Source: Pyrobaculum ferrireducens
Lineage (GTDB): Archaea > Thermoproteota > Thermoprotei > Thermoproteales > Thermoproteaceae
Direction: 5' to 3'
Assembly (NCBI RefSeq): GCF_000234805.1
Contig: NC_016645.1
Location: 592,391 to 656,390 of the forward strand
Length of the DNA stretch: 64,000 nt
The translations under genes and the position numbers were made by a program. The notes under the pieces were generated by a model. It saw nothing but the letters and a program-made list of their open reading frames with translations. It searched no databases and was not told where the DNA came from. This document shows positions 9,172 to 18,268 of the stretch, one piece after another; positions within the stretch are counted from its first letter, which is position 1; each line of letters opens with the position of its first letter.

Positions 9172-9760
9172 AGCCGCACCTACTCACGAATTTTTTCACG
9201 GCGTCTGCAATTCTGTCGACGTGCTCCTCCCTCTGGGGGGAGTGGCCCATCCCCTCGATCTCCACAACCTCCAGTGGGAAGTTTAACTTGTCTGACAAGC
9301 CGGCGAGGATGTCGACGTGTATCCTCGGCACTACGTTGTCCGCGGAGCCTCTGATGTAGAGAACCGGGGGCATCCCGTTGCCTATATAGCGGGACGGCGA
9401 GGTCTGCTCCAATTTGCCGCCAAGAGAAGCCAGGTGGTTAGCCAGCTTCTTCATGTAGGGGTCGTCTGACTGGAGTAGGTACTGGAGCTGAAGCCTCCTG
9501 TCCACCGGCGCCGCCACGGCGACTACGCAGTTGACAGAGCCTGGATTCCTCGCCGCGAGGAGGAGGGCAACGGTGCCCCCCATGCTGTGCCCGGCGGCGA
9601 CCGCCACCGGCAATTCCCTCACACCGGCCTCGTAGCCGTCCTCCACATCTCTTATAGAGGGCGCCACAACCTCGAAGCCGCTCTCGGCGAGCGGCCTTGT
9701 CAGCCAGTTGATGTTTGAAGGCGAGCTTCTGTAGCCGTGAAACGCCACCGCCTTAGGCAT
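9158..9760 (-). CDS. Alpha/beta hydrolase
   Basis: 200 aa, a compact hydrolase. The nucleophile elbow GHSMGG is near residue 58-63, the acid is in RGSADNVVP (about 138) and the catalytic His is in GMGHSPQ (about 171). All three residues of the triad are present. A short lid lies between the nucleophile and acid. It could be an esterase, thioesterase or peptidase-like enzyme; the substrate cannot be inferred. An ATTTAAAAAG element at about 9780 precedes the ATG. The gene is divergent from the PAC2 gene. Confidence 0.85.
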   Translation of the reverse strand: MPKAVAFHGYRSSPSNINWLTRPLAESGFEVVAPSIRDVEDGYEAGVRELPVAVAAGHSMGGTVALLLAARNPGSVNCVVAVAAPVDRRLQLQYLLQSDDPYMKKLANHLASLGGKLEQTSPSRYIGNGMPPVLYIRGSADNVVPRIHVDILAGLSDKLNFPLEVVEIEGMGHSPQREEHVDRIADAVKKFVSRCGSTQS

Positions 9761-9840
9761 AGCGCTAGTGGGGTGTAGCTTTTTAAATTTTGGGGCGGGG
9801 AAGGGGCCATTGATTTATAAAGTGGTGGTGATCTATAGGT

Positions 9841-10665
9841 ATGCGTCTTGAAGTTAAGATAAGCGGGTTGCCTAGAGACAAGAGGAATATACTGGTCATG
9901 GCATGTCCCGAGCCCTCCCTGGCTGGCGTCGTGGCGGTTGAATACCTAATCGATGCGTTGAAGATGGAGGAGATAGGCGCGATTAGGATCACCGAGATGC
10001 CTCCGGTCATCGCGGTGGTCAACGGCGCCGCGAAGTTGCCGCACCGCATATTCTACTCACGTGAGGCTGGGATAGTGGCGATTAGACAACACGTGCCTAT
10101 CCCTCCGCAGATATATGCAGAGTTTATACACAAGGTGCTCGACTGGGCTGAGGAGAACAAGGTGAAGCTAGTCGTCTGCCTCTCCTCCATGCCGGCCGCC
10201 GGCGAGAGGGAGAGCGACAACGTATACTTCGTAACTGAGGAGGATCTAGTGGAGAAGTTTAAGCAGTACGGGTTTGAGCCCATAAAAGAGGCCACCGTCG
10301 CGGGGCTTGAAGGTGCGTATCTCGACGCGGTGCTTGGGAGGAATATAGACGGCGCCCTCCTCATAGCTGAGTCTAGACTCCTCACGGCTATCAAGAGGCT
10401 GGTTGACAGCGGCAAGATCTCGACTCACCGCGACGTCATGCTTATACTAAACGACTTGGTGGGCCGCGTGGGGCCTGACGTCGGCGCCGCCCTGAAGCTG
10501 ATAAACGCCGTGGCGAAGCTCGCCGAGATTCAGATAGACACCGCAAAGCTACAGGAACACGCCTCTAAATACGCCTTCCTCATCGAGAAGAACCTCGAGG
10601 CCCTCTTCAAGCCCGTGGAGGCCGTGGCCACCGCCCAGAAGAGAGAGATACCGCTGGTCTTCTAG
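9841..10665 (+). CDS. PAC2-family proteasome assembly chaperone-like protein
   Basis: 274 aa PAC2-family protein. The opening KRNILVMACPEPSLAGVVAVEYL, the central VCLSSMPAAGE segment and the later GLEGAYLDAVLGRNIDGALL region follow the PAC2/PbaB pattern of archaeal ATP-independent assembly chaperones. The C-terminal third is helical, as in PbaB homologues, which bind proteasome or other assemblies through their C-termini. A TTTATAAAG element lies at about 9814-9822. Confidence 0.85.
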   Translation: MRLEVKISGLPRDKRNILVMACPEPSLAGVVAVEYLIDALKMEEIGAIRITEMPPVIAVVNGAAKLPHRIFYSREAGIVAIRQHVPIPPQIYAEFIHKVLDWAEENKVKLVVCLSSMPAAGERESDNVYFVTEEDLVEKFKQYGFEPIKEATVAGLEGAYLDAVLGRNIDGALLIAESRLLTAIKRLVDSGKISTHRDVMLILNDLVGRVGPDVGAALKLINAVAKLAEIQIDTAKLQEHASKYAFLIEKNLEALFKPVEAVATAQKREIPLVF

Positions 10666-10699
10666 GAAAAGTTTTTTAAAGAGCCACCTCCCAACCCCC

Positions 10700-11239
10700 A
10701 TGCCCAGCTGGAGGGAGCTTGTGCTCGTCAAGGACCACCCTATGCAGCGAATATTTATTGAAAAGGTGGTGGTCAACATCGGCGTGGGGACAGGCGGGGA
10801 GAAGCTTGAAAAAGCCGCGGATTTGTTGAAAGACTTGACAGGAGCAGAGCCTTCTAAGAGGAGGGCGAAGCGCTCAATTAAGGACTTCGGGATTAGGAAG
10901 GGGGAGCCGATAGGCGTCGCCGTGACCCTGCGGCGTGACCAAGCCGTGGATTTCCTAATGCGCGCGCTACAGGCGGTTAACAACAGAGTCAAGAAGACAA
11001 GCTTCGACGACAGAGGCAACGTGTGCTTCGGCATAAAGGAACACATCCTGTTGCCCGGCGTCAAGTACGACCCAGCAGTGGGCATCTGGGGAATGGACGT
11101 ATGTGTAAAGCTGGCTAAGCCGGGGCTGAGGGTCCAGCTCAGGAGGCGTAGGAGGGGTAAGGTGGGGAAGAGGCAACTCGTGACTAGGGAGGAGGCTATC
11201 GAATTTTTCCAAAAGGTGCTGGGGGTCCAGGTTGATTAA
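10700..11239 (+). CDS. rpl5: Ribosomal protein L5 (uL5)
   Basis: 179 aa with the typical archaeal L5 features: the N-terminal MQRIFIEKVVVNIGVG block, the AKRSIKDFGIRKGEPIG segment and a Lys/Arg-rich loop, for 5S rRNA and central protuberance binding. It is not inside a large ribosomal operon here. It heads a three-gene unit: TAATG joins it to the phosphodiesterase, which joins by GTGA to the methyltransferase. A TTTTTAAAG element precedes the ATG. Confidence 0.95.
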   Translation: MPSWRELVLVKDHPMQRIFIEKVVVNIGVGTGGEKLEKAADLLKDLTGAEPSKRRAKRSIKDFGIRKGEPIGVAVTLRRDQAVDFLMRALQAVNNRVKKTSFDDRGNVCFGIKEHILLPGVKYDPAVGIWGMDVCVKLAKPGLRVQLRRRRRGKVGKRQLVTREEAIEFFQKVLGVQVD

Positions 11240-11742
11240 TGCTCGTAGTCGCGCTGTCGGACAGCCACGACAACATAACCGCGGTCAAGAAGGCCGGTGA
11301 GGAGGCGAGGAGGAGGGGGGCGTCGCTTGTCCTACACGCCGGGGACTGGGTCTCCCCCTTCACGGCGAAGTTTCTAAGAGAGGCTGTCGGCGAGGGGGTG
11401 AGGATAGTAGGCGTCTGGGGGAACAACGAAGGGGAGAAGCCCTACTTCTTAGAAACTGCGAGGAGGTACGGGGTCGAGATAGCGGGGGATGCCGCCGAGC
11501 TGGAGGCCGGGGGTAGGAGGATAGCAGTGTACCACGGCACGTCGCTTGTGTTGCTGAAGGCCCTCGTGGAGTCCGGCATATACGACGTGGTGATATACGG
11601 CCACACCCACCAGGCCGCTGTGGAGCGTAGAGGGAAGACGCTCGTGGTAAACCCCGGCGAGCTGTGCGGATGCCTCACGGGAAGGTCAACCTACGCAGTG
11701 ATTGACCTAGAGAGGCTGGAGGTGGAGCTGGCTTTCTTGTGA
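11239..11742 (+). CDS. YfcE/MJ0936-type metallophosphoesterase
   Basis: 167 aa calcineurin-like phosphodiesterase. The metal-binding motifs appear in order: SDSHDN (residues 7-12), HAGDW (33-37), GNNE (about 60-63), a single His (YHG, about 94) and GHTHQ (about 117-121). These coordinate two divalent metals. The family hydrolyses phosphodiesters; the physiological substrate is unknown. It is translationally coupled to L5 upstream and the RNA methyltransferase downstream. Confidence 0.9.
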   Translation: MLVVALSDSHDNITAVKKAGEEARRRGASLVLHAGDWVSPFTAKFLREAVGEGVRIVGVWGNNEGEKPYFLETARRYGVEIAGDAAELEAGGRRIAVYHGTSLVLLKALVESGIYDVVIYGHTHQAAVERRGKTLVVNPGELCGCLTGRSTYAVIDLERLEVELAFL

Positions 11743-12992
11743 AGTGGACGCCCGGCGAGCTAGTCGCCTTCACGGCCCGGGTGATATACGAAGTGGCGGA
11801 GCGCGGCCTCACCCTGGACTACGCCTTTCAGAAGGTCAAGAGGGGGTGGAGGCCGCTGGACAGCTTCAAGGTGTTCTACGACGTCTCCTTCGACGCGGTT
11901 AGGCACTACTTCTTTCTGAAATTCGCCGCCTCCCGGCTATTCGGCTCCTCTGGGGCGAAGGCGGTGGCCAAGGCGTGGTTTATCTACAAGGCGGATCAGA
12001 TGCTCTACAACAGAGATATGGTGAGCCGCTTTAGGAAGAGGTTGCTTAAGAGGGCCCTCGCCGCGCCCGGGGACGTGCTCCGGGAGGTGGAGAGCCTTAG
12101 GGGGGACCCGGCGCGGTACCTCTCCATAAAGTACAGCTACCACCCCAAGATAGTCGCCACGTTGCTCAGCCACCTGCCCGCGGAGGAGGTGGAGAAGCTT
12201 CTAGACGCGGGGAACAAGACCTGGATCTGGCTTAGGATAAACACCCTAAAGGCCGACGTGGACAAGGCCTTGAAGATTCTGGAGGCCGAGGCCGAGGTGG
12301 AGACGCACCCGAGAATACCATTCGCAGTGTTGCTTAAGAGCTCTAAAAGGCCGGTTCAGTACCTAGAGGCGGTGAGGCGCTTCGTGGCGATACCCCAAGA
12401 CCTCGCCTCTGTGTACGCCGTCCTCTCCCTCAAGCCGGAGCCCGGAGACAGGATTGTGGACCTCGCCGCCGCCCCGGGCATGAAGACAAGCCTAGTAGCA
12501 CAGCTGGCTGAGGGCAGGGCCAAGATCGTGGCGGTTGACCTCTCGCAGAAACGGGTGGCTAGGATGAAGCAACTGTTGAGACGCGTCGGCGCCGGAGACG
12601 CGGTGGAGGTGGTGAGGTCCGACTCCAGAAAGCTAAAGACGCGGCTCTTCGACAAGGCCCTCCTAGACGCGCCCTGCACCTCCAGCGGCGCCTTCACCAA
12701 GGAACCCGCCGTTAAGATCTACCCCAGGCTGGAGGACGCGCCGAGGTACAGCAGAATTCAGCGAGAGCTGTTGAAAAACGCCTTGGAGCTGGCGGGGGAG
12801 GTGGTGTACGCGGTGTGTAGCATCCTGCCCGAGGAAGGCGAGGAGGTGGTGGGGAGCGTCGAGGCGGCCCCCGAGAAACCTCTCGAGGACCTCGCAGATC
12901 CCTACGGTAGGGGGGGGGTAGGGGGGAGGACCTTCCCCCACATCCACAGAAGCGAGGCGTTTTTCATCTCTAGACTCAGGGCACTACGGTAG
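11739..12992 (+). CDS. NSUN/RsmB-family RNA m5C methyltransferase
   Basis: 417 aa. A helical and PUA-like N-terminal part (about 1-200) is followed by a Rossmann SAM domain with the binding loop DLAAAPGMKT (241-250). The two functional cysteines are C313 in motif IV (DAPCTSSG) and C360 in motif VI (AVCSILPEEGE). It methylates cytosine-5 in tRNA or rRNA. The C-terminal loop is encoded by a G9 and a G6 run (12910-12926), tracts prone to length change. The 3' end overlaps the convergent gene by 17 bp. Confidence 0.9.
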   Translation: MKWTPGELVAFTARVIYEVAERGLTLDYAFQKVKRGWRPLDSFKVFYDVSFDAVRHYFFLKFAASRLFGSSGAKAVAKAWFIYKADQMLYNRDMVSRFRKRLLKRALAAPGDVLREVESLRGDPARYLSIKYSYHPKIVATLLSHLPAEEVEKLLDAGNKTWIWLRINTLKADVDKALKILEAEAEVETHPRIPFAVLLKSSKRPVQYLEAVRRFVAIPQDLASVYAVLSLKPEPGDRIVDLAAAPGMKTSLVAQLAEGRAKIVAVDLSQKRVARMKQLLRRVGAGDAVEVVRSDSRKLKTRLFDKALLDAPCTSSGAFTKEPAVKIYPRLEDAPRYSRIQRELLKNALELAGEVVYAVCSILPEEGEEVVGSVEAAPEKPLEDLADPYGRGGVGGRTFPHIHRSEAFFISRLRALR

Positions 12993-14115
12993 CGCCTAGG
13001 TACTCCAGGTAGGCCCTGGCCTCCTCATACACGTCGTCTAGCACATATGCGAGGTGGTTGCCAAGCCCGGCTTTCAACACGGCGCGGCCCGCGCCATCTG
13101 GCAACTTCACAGCCACCTGAGTATTGCAAGCCTCTACCCTCTGGGCCACGTCGGTGAGTCCCCTCAAGAGGACTGCCCTCTTCAAGTCCCCGGATACTCT
13201 GAGAAGCGTAATGGGCATGCCTGGCGGCACCTCCACCCTCAGAGCCGCCACGGCCTTCGTTGCCATCCTAGGTACTATGGAATACTTCCCAAAGGAGGGG
13301 GGCGCCCCGTCGTGCGTCAGCAAGAGGCCGCTATCGGTGACCATGTTGACGTTGCTAATCCACGCCGGCTTCCCCGAGAGCCGCCTCAAAACCACAGCCG
13401 AGTAGAGCGCCCTGAGATCACCCTCGCACGTCGCCGTCACCCCCCAGTCGTTGAGTACAGCCAGAGATATGCAGGGCGTCCAGCCGCGCTCCCTCACCTT
13501 GCCGAAGTCAAAACACCAACAGCCCAGAGTCAAGCCGTCCACATCGCCAGCCGCCTCCCGTATAGCCTTAGCATAGGCGAGCGGGCGCTCAAGCTCCCCG
13601 GTGCCGAAGCCGCTCTCCACAGCCCCGGCCACCAGCGCCTCGGCCTCGCTCCCCGCCCTCACCTCCAGACTCCGCCTATACACCCCCTCCTCGTCAATAA
13701 ACAGGCTGGGGCCTCCTGACAGGTCGGAGGACACCAGCCACTTGTTGGGGGCGCCTACCAGCGCAAGTCTAGGCGGCCGCCTGAGCAGATCCACAAGCCT
13801 CACCAGCCTCTCCACCTTGGCCAGAGGCGGAGGCGCCCCGGGGCCCTCCAGCTGGACAACCTCCACAAACCTCCCCATCGCCCTCAGCGCCGAGGCGGCC
13901 TCCAAGGCGGCGGGCAAGGCGTTGTAGTGAGGCCACGCCAGCAGAATATTGTAATCCCCAGCCGCCGACAAAATCTCAGGCTCGGACCCCCCAGTCAAGA
14001 CGAGGATAAAGTTGGCACCACCCAAGTACTTGCCCAGGGCCTCCTCATACATCCTCCTGTACTCCTCCCGGGTCTCCGCGTCGACGTTAGGCGCGGCGGC
14101 TACGTGCAGGGCCAC
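12976..14115 (-). CDS. L-fucose/arabinose isomerase-like protein
   Basis: 379 aa. The C-terminal half contains the hallmark of the fucose-isomerase-like fold: a W-T-P-C segment, then ATCEGDLRALYSAVVL with the metal-ligand Glu-Asp, then a lone His in LLLTHDGAPPSF. The N-terminal Rossmann-like part is shorter than in true L-fucose isomerase (about 590 aa), so this is one of the compact archaeal relatives of unknown substrate. The GTG at 14115 follows a TTAATTAAA element. It points the same way as the UPF0210 gene upstream. Confidence 0.7.
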   Translation of the reverse strand: MALHVAAAPNVDAETREEYRRMYEEALGKYLGGANFILVLTGGSEPEILSAAGDYNILLAWPHYNALPAALEAASALRAMGRFVEVVQLEGPGAPPPLAKVERLVRLVDLLRRPPRLALVGAPNKWLVSSDLSGGPSLFIDEEGVYRRSLEVRAGSEAEALVAGAVESGFGTGELERPLAYAKAIREAAGDVDGLTLGCWCFDFGKVRERGWTPCISLAVLNDWGVTATCEGDLRALYSAVVLRRLSGKPAWISNVNMVTDSGLLLTHDGAPPSFGKYSIVPRMATKAVAALRVEVPPGMPITLLRVSGDLKRAVLLRGLTDVAQRVEACNTQVAVKLPDGAGRAVLKAGLGNHLAYVLDDVYEEARAYLEYLGATVVP

Positions 14116-14138
14116 AAATCTCCCCGAATACCGTTTAA

Positions 14139-15485
14139 TTAACCTTTCTTCAACCTCTCCACGCCGGGGGGAGCCGTGCCGCCTCTAGACATCAGCGGAA
14201 TTTTCCCGTAGCGCGACACATCCACCACAGCCACCTTCCCATAGAGGCCGCCGAGGTCGTAGAACTCCCCTGGCCTCCCGCCGGGGATCGGCACCAGCCT
14301 CACCCCCAGCGGCTTGTCGAGATGTACAGCAAGCGCCATGACGTCTGCTATCACAGCCGCTACCACGTCTGGGCCGGCCTCCGCCGGTATCCCAACCATG
14401 TCAATCCCCGTGTTACAGACAGCCGCCATGGCCTTGAGAGTGTCCAACGTCACCGCGCCCTCCGCCGCAGCGCTGGCCATCACGGCGTCTTCGCTCACAG
14501 GTATAAAAGCCCCGCTCAGGCCGCCGATGGTGGAGGAAGCCATGGCGCCCCCCTTCTTCACCGCATCTGTAAACAACGCCAAGGCGAACACCGAGCCAGG
14601 GGCCCCCACCCTCGGCAGACCCATGGCCTCCAGCACAGCCGCCACCGAGTCCCCCACCTTGGGCGAGGGCGCCACGCTGAGATCCACAGCCCCAAATGGC
14701 ACCCCCAGCTCCCTCGCCACCTCCCTCCCAACCAGCTCTCCCAGCCTGGTTATTTTAAACGCGGCTCTCTTCATGGCGTCGTGGAGCGTCCTCACGTCGG
14801 CGTCTTGCAGACTCCTCACCACAGCCTCTATAACCCCCGGCCCGCTGACGGCTACGTTAATCAACGCGTCCGGCAGACCGAGGCCGTGGTAGGCCCCCGG
14901 CATGAAGGGCACGTCCTCGGGGAGGTTGGCGGTAACGGCGAAGCGGGCCGCGGCGTGGGGCTTCAGACCCAGCACCAGCTCGGCGGCTCTCCTCACCGCC
15001 TCTAGATTTATACCTGTCGTCGTCGAGGCGACGTTGAGAAAGCCGGCGACGCGCTCCGTTTTGTTCAGCCCGTCAACTAGGCCCTCTATCAGGGCCCTAT
15101 CCCCCTGGGAGACGCCTGCGTGGACAAACGCCGAGAAGCCGCCGACGAAGTCGACGCCGTATTTCTCGGCGAGTTTGTCTAGAAAAACGGCTATCTCAAC
15201 GGCGGACGCCGCGTCCCCCAGAGGCTCCAGCAGTATAGAGACGGGGGATACCGCCAGCCTAACCGTGACGATCTTCACCCCCAGGCGCGACGCCACCTTC
15301 TCCACCGCAGGCCTAAGTCTCCTGAGGTAGGGCTCTAGGAGCTCCCCAAGCGCCTCGACGGTCTCCGCGGCGGTCGGCCTCATCGCTGGGAGGGTATTTA
15401 CGCTGAGCGTCACCGCACGGATGTCGAGCTCCCTAAACAGCAACATTTCGAGTACCTCGCCGATTTCCCTGGGGTCAAACCTCAT
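14139..15485 (-). CDS. UPF0210/DUF711 (PFL-like) family protein
   Basis: 448 aa, the usual length. It shows the Gly/Ala-rich segments of this family, including VGAPGSVFALALFTDAVKKGGAMASS and the CNTGIDMVGIP segment with a conserved Cys. UPF0210 proteins have a fold related to pyruvate-formate lyase, but no activity has been established to my knowledge. It is coupled to the ACT-domain gene upstream (the stop of one overlaps the start of the other), the same pairing found in many bacteria and archaea, so the two almost certainly work together. Confidence 0.88.
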   Translation of the reverse strand: MRFDPREIGEVLEMLLFRELDIRAVTLSVNTLPAMRPTAAETVEALGELLEPYLRRLRPAVEKVASRLGVKIVTVRLAVSPVSILLEPLGDAASAVEIAVFLDKLAEKYGVDFVGGFSAFVHAGVSQGDRALIEGLVDGLNKTERVAGFLNVASTTTGINLEAVRRAAELVLGLKPHAAARFAVTANLPEDVPFMPGAYHGLGLPDALINVAVSGPGVIEAVVRSLQDADVRTLHDAMKRAAFKITRLGELVGREVARELGVPFGAVDLSVAPSPKVGDSVAAVLEAMGLPRVGAPGSVFALALFTDAVKKGGAMASSTIGGLSGAFIPVSEDAVMASAAAEGAVTLDTLKAMAAVCNTGIDMVGIPAEAGPDVVAAVIADVMALAVHLDKPLGVRLVPIPGGRPGEFYDLGGLYGKVAVVDVSRYGKIPLMSRGGTAPPGVERLKKG

Positions 15486-15754
15486 ATCCTCTGCATGTAG
15501 CGAAACACATCTATGTGGTACACCGCCACCATCACCCCTAGACGCCTCCCCTCCTCCTCAAGTTCCCGGCGTAGCTGAGCGATATCCACGTCGGCTTTGG
15601 ATATGTCCACCACCATAATCATAGAAAATATGTTCTGCACCACCGTCTGGGCGATATCCACAATATTGGCGTTATGCCGAGCGAGGACAGAAGCTATACC
15701 AGCCACGATGCCAACCCGATCAGCGCCTAAAACAGACACAACAGCCAGCTCCAT
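15482..15754 (-). CDS. ACT-domain protein, UPF0237 family
   Basis: 90 aa single ACT domain from ATG 15754, chosen because a TATATAGA element at about 15773-15781 lies 20-27 bp before it; the TTG at 15769 would lie too close. The glycine turn GADRVGIVAGIASVLA and the two-strand core are typical of ACT sensors, which bind amino acids or other small ligands. It is the usual partner of UPF0210. Confidence 0.88.
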   Translation of the reverse strand: MELAVVSVLGADRVGIVAGIASVLARHNANIVDIAQTVVQNIFSMIMVVDISKADVDIAQLRRELEEEGRRLGVMVAVYHIDVFRYMQRI

Positions 15755-15943
15755 GAGCCAAGTATCCAACCTCTATATAAAAACAACCGGCCACGCGCCA
15801 TAAAAAACGTACAGAAACAACGTGAAGACAGCAGTAGAAACACCCTACAAAACCCGTCTCCAAGAACAACTCCTACGTAAATTACGGAAAGGAGATAGAC
15901 TTTTTACACGACACGTAAATTAAAACCATTTTACAGATCCCAC

Positions 15944-17005
15944 ATGGATTATCTGGAGCCTAGGTTTCACCCTGCTGTGGTTGAGTTTGAGAAGCTTGTG
16001 GCGGATAGGGAGGGCTACCGTAGGGTGTTGGAGGAGTGGCTTAGGTACTCGTGGAGGTGGGCCCGCGTCGACAGATACCGGCTAGTCTTCAAGATACAGG
16101 CGGCTGCCCTAAGGGCTATCCGGGAGTTTCTAGACCGCCAGGGCTTTACAGAAGTCCTCCCGCCGATAATCGGCCCCGTGACGGACCCCGGCATTAGGGG
16201 GGCCAGGCAGGCCTCCATTGACTTCTACGGCCGTGAGTATAAGGTGATGTCCTCCGCCATCCTCTACAAGCAGTACATGGCCGCCTCCCTCGGCAAGATA
16301 TACTTCATAAGCCCCAACGTCAGGCTTGAGCCCCCCGACTCCATATACACCGGGAGACACCTCGTGGAGTTTGTGCAGGTGGATGTGGAGATGCTGGGCG
16401 CAGACTACCACAGGGCAATGGAGGTGGCGGAGGGCCTCGTGGCCTACGTAGTTAAGGCCGTGGGGGAGGAGTACGGAAAGAAGCTGGAGGAGGTGTTCGG
16501 CAGATCTCTGCCGTCGTTTAAGCCGCCGTTTAGGAGGTACAGCCATGGGGAGGTGGTGAAGATTGTAAACTCCTTGGGTTGCCGGAATCCGCCCGATGCG
16601 GAGCTTGAGTGGGGGTGTGAGAGGCTTTTTTCTGCATTACACAGCCAGCCTGTGTTTATATACGACTACCCCAAGGGTTCACGCGGCTTCTACGACCGGG
16701 AGGATCCGGCGAGGCCGGGGGTGTTGAGAGATTTCGATATGCTCTACCCAGAGGGCTTTGGGGAGGCTGTTAGCGGGGCTGAGCGGGAATTCGAGCCGGA
16801 GAGAGTGGCGGCGAGGATTAGAGAAGGCGGGGAGGACCCGGCGAGGTATCAGTGGTATCTAGAGATGTTGAGAGAGCTCTACCCTCTGCAGACGGCGGGC
16901 TTCGGCATAGGCGTAGAGAGACTGACAAGATACCTATGCGGCCTGAGAGCAGTATGGGAAGCCCGGCCATACCCAAAACTAGCAGGAATAGCGCCTACAC
17001 CATAA
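15944..17005 (+). CDS. Archaeal asparagine synthetase A-like (AsnRS/AspRS core without anticodon domain)
   Basis: 353 aa containing only a class IIb aaRS catalytic core: motif 1 region FLDRQGFTEVLPP, motif 2 with SPNVRLEPP and later FVQVDVEM, and motif 3 GFGIGVERLTRYL near the C-terminus. The N-terminal OB-fold anticodon domain is absent. Such truncated AsnRS paralogues in archaea (characterised in Pyrococcus) make asparagine from aspartate and ammonia with ATP, so this is the best call. Confirming it would need phylogeny against true AsnRS. A TTAAAACC element precedes the ATG. Confidence 0.82.
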   Translation: MDYLEPRFHPAVVEFEKLVADREGYRRVLEEWLRYSWRWARVDRYRLVFKIQAAALRAIREFLDRQGFTEVLPPIIGPVTDPGIRGARQASIDFYGREYKVMSSAILYKQYMAASLGKIYFISPNVRLEPPDSIYTGRHLVEFVQVDVEMLGADYHRAMEVAEGLVAYVVKAVGEEYGKKLEEVFGRSLPSFKPPFRRYSHGEVVKIVNSLGCRNPPDAELEWGCERLFSALHSQPVFIYDYPKGSRGFYDREDPARPGVLRDFDMLYPEGFGEAVSGAEREFEPERVAARIREGGEDPARYQWYLEMLRELYPLQTAGFGIGVERLTRYLCGLRAVWEARPYPKLAGIAPTP

Positions 17006-17086
17006 TTATAATTAACTTTGAGAGAAAAGTATGGGATTCTACTTTAATCTAATTATTGTACAAAAGGCTGGAGTATTCTTCAAGCA

Positions 17087-18214
17087 ATGTACTTCCCAGG
17101 TCTTGAAGGTGTTGTAATTAAGGAGACAAAAATATGTCATATAGATCTGGAAAACTCCAAGATATACTACAGAGGGTACGACCTCGAGGAACTCGCCCTG
17201 AACTCAAGCTTCGAGGAGGTTGCCTATCTTCTCTGGTTTGGCCGCCTCCCTAGTAGTAGGGAGCTTGAAGAGTTTAAAAACAGGCTGAGAAGCGTCAGAA
17301 AGCCGCCTAGACACGTCGAGGAGATCGTGGCGTCGGCTCCCCCAAGCGCGGAGCCGATAGACGTGTTGAGAACCGGCGTATCGGCGCTGGCCCTAGGCGA
17401 AGACTTGTCAGCTAGGGATATTGAGGCTGAGCTGAGGAGGGGGGAGCGGATCACCGCCGCTATGCCCTACATCGTCGCCGCATTCCACAGACTGAGGACC
17501 GGGCAGAGGCCTGTCGACCCGGCCGAGGCGGCGAGCCACGCGGAGTACTACCTCTGGGCTGTGAGGGGGGAGAGGCCGACCCCCCGCGAGGTGAGGGCCC
17601 TCGACGTCATGTTGGTGATATACGCCGAGCACTCCATGAACAACAGCGCCTTCACCGCGGTATCGGTGGCCTCGACGCTGGCGGACATGTACGCCGCCGT
17701 CACGGCGGCCATAGCCAGCCTCAAGGGGCCGCTCCACGGAGGAGCAAACGTCGACGCGGCCAAGATGCTCGAGGAGGTGGGGAGCGTCCAGAGGGTGCAG
17801 AGCTGGGTAGACGAGCAGCTAGCCAAGGGGAGGAGGATCCCTGGATTTGGACATAGGCTGTATAAAAAAGGCCCTGACCCCCGTCTGAGAGTACTGCGCC
17901 TCCTCGCCAGAGATCTGGCAGCTGAGAGGGGCGACTTCCGCTGGGTAGAGCTGGCGGAGAAGCTAGAGGAGTACGTTACGTCTAAGCTCTCGCAGAAGGG
18001 CATATACCCAAACACAGACCTCTACGCCGCGGTTATCTTCAGATACCTGGGGCTACCGGTTGACCTAAATCTCCCCACCTTCGCCGTGTCTAGAGTGGCA
18101 GGGTGGGTGGCGCACGTGGTGGAGTACCGGCAGTCAAACCGCCTAATTAGACCCACCGAGAGGTACACAGGCCCGCTGGGGCTGAGGTATGTGCCCATTG
18201 ACCAGAGGGGCTAG
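17087..18214 (+). CDS. gltA: Citrate synthase
   Basis: 375 aa, typical of archaeal (type I, dimeric) citrate synthase. The catalytic His are in LKGPLHGGANV (near 216) and PGFGHRLYKKGPDPR (near 256), and the catalytic Asp in GIYPNTDLYAA (near 309). It condenses acetyl-CoA and oxaloacetate. The neighbourhood of PEP carboxylase and fumarate reductase places it in the reductive/oxidative dicarboxylate section of central metabolism. The upstream TATA is weak. Confidence 0.95.
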   Translation: MYFPGLEGVVIKETKICHIDLENSKIYYRGYDLEELALNSSFEEVAYLLWFGRLPSSRELEEFKNRLRSVRKPPRHVEEIVASAPPSAEPIDVLRTGVSALALGEDLSARDIEAELRRGERITAAMPYIVAAFHRLRTGQRPVDPAEAASHAEYYLWAVRGERPTPREVRALDVMLVIYAEHSMNNSAFTAVSVASTLADMYAAVTAAIASLKGPLHGGANVDAAKMLEEVGSVQRVQSWVDEQLAKGRRIPGFGHRLYKKGPDPRLRVLRLLARDLAAERGDFRWVELAEKLEEYVTSKLSQKGIYPNTDLYAAVIFRYLGLPVDLNLPTFAVSRVAGWVAHVVEYRQSNRLIRPTERYTGPLGLRYVPIDQRG

Positions 18215-18268
18215 GCCGGTTCTCTATTTGGCTATATATTCTTTAAATAGGTACACATTTGGGGGGCT

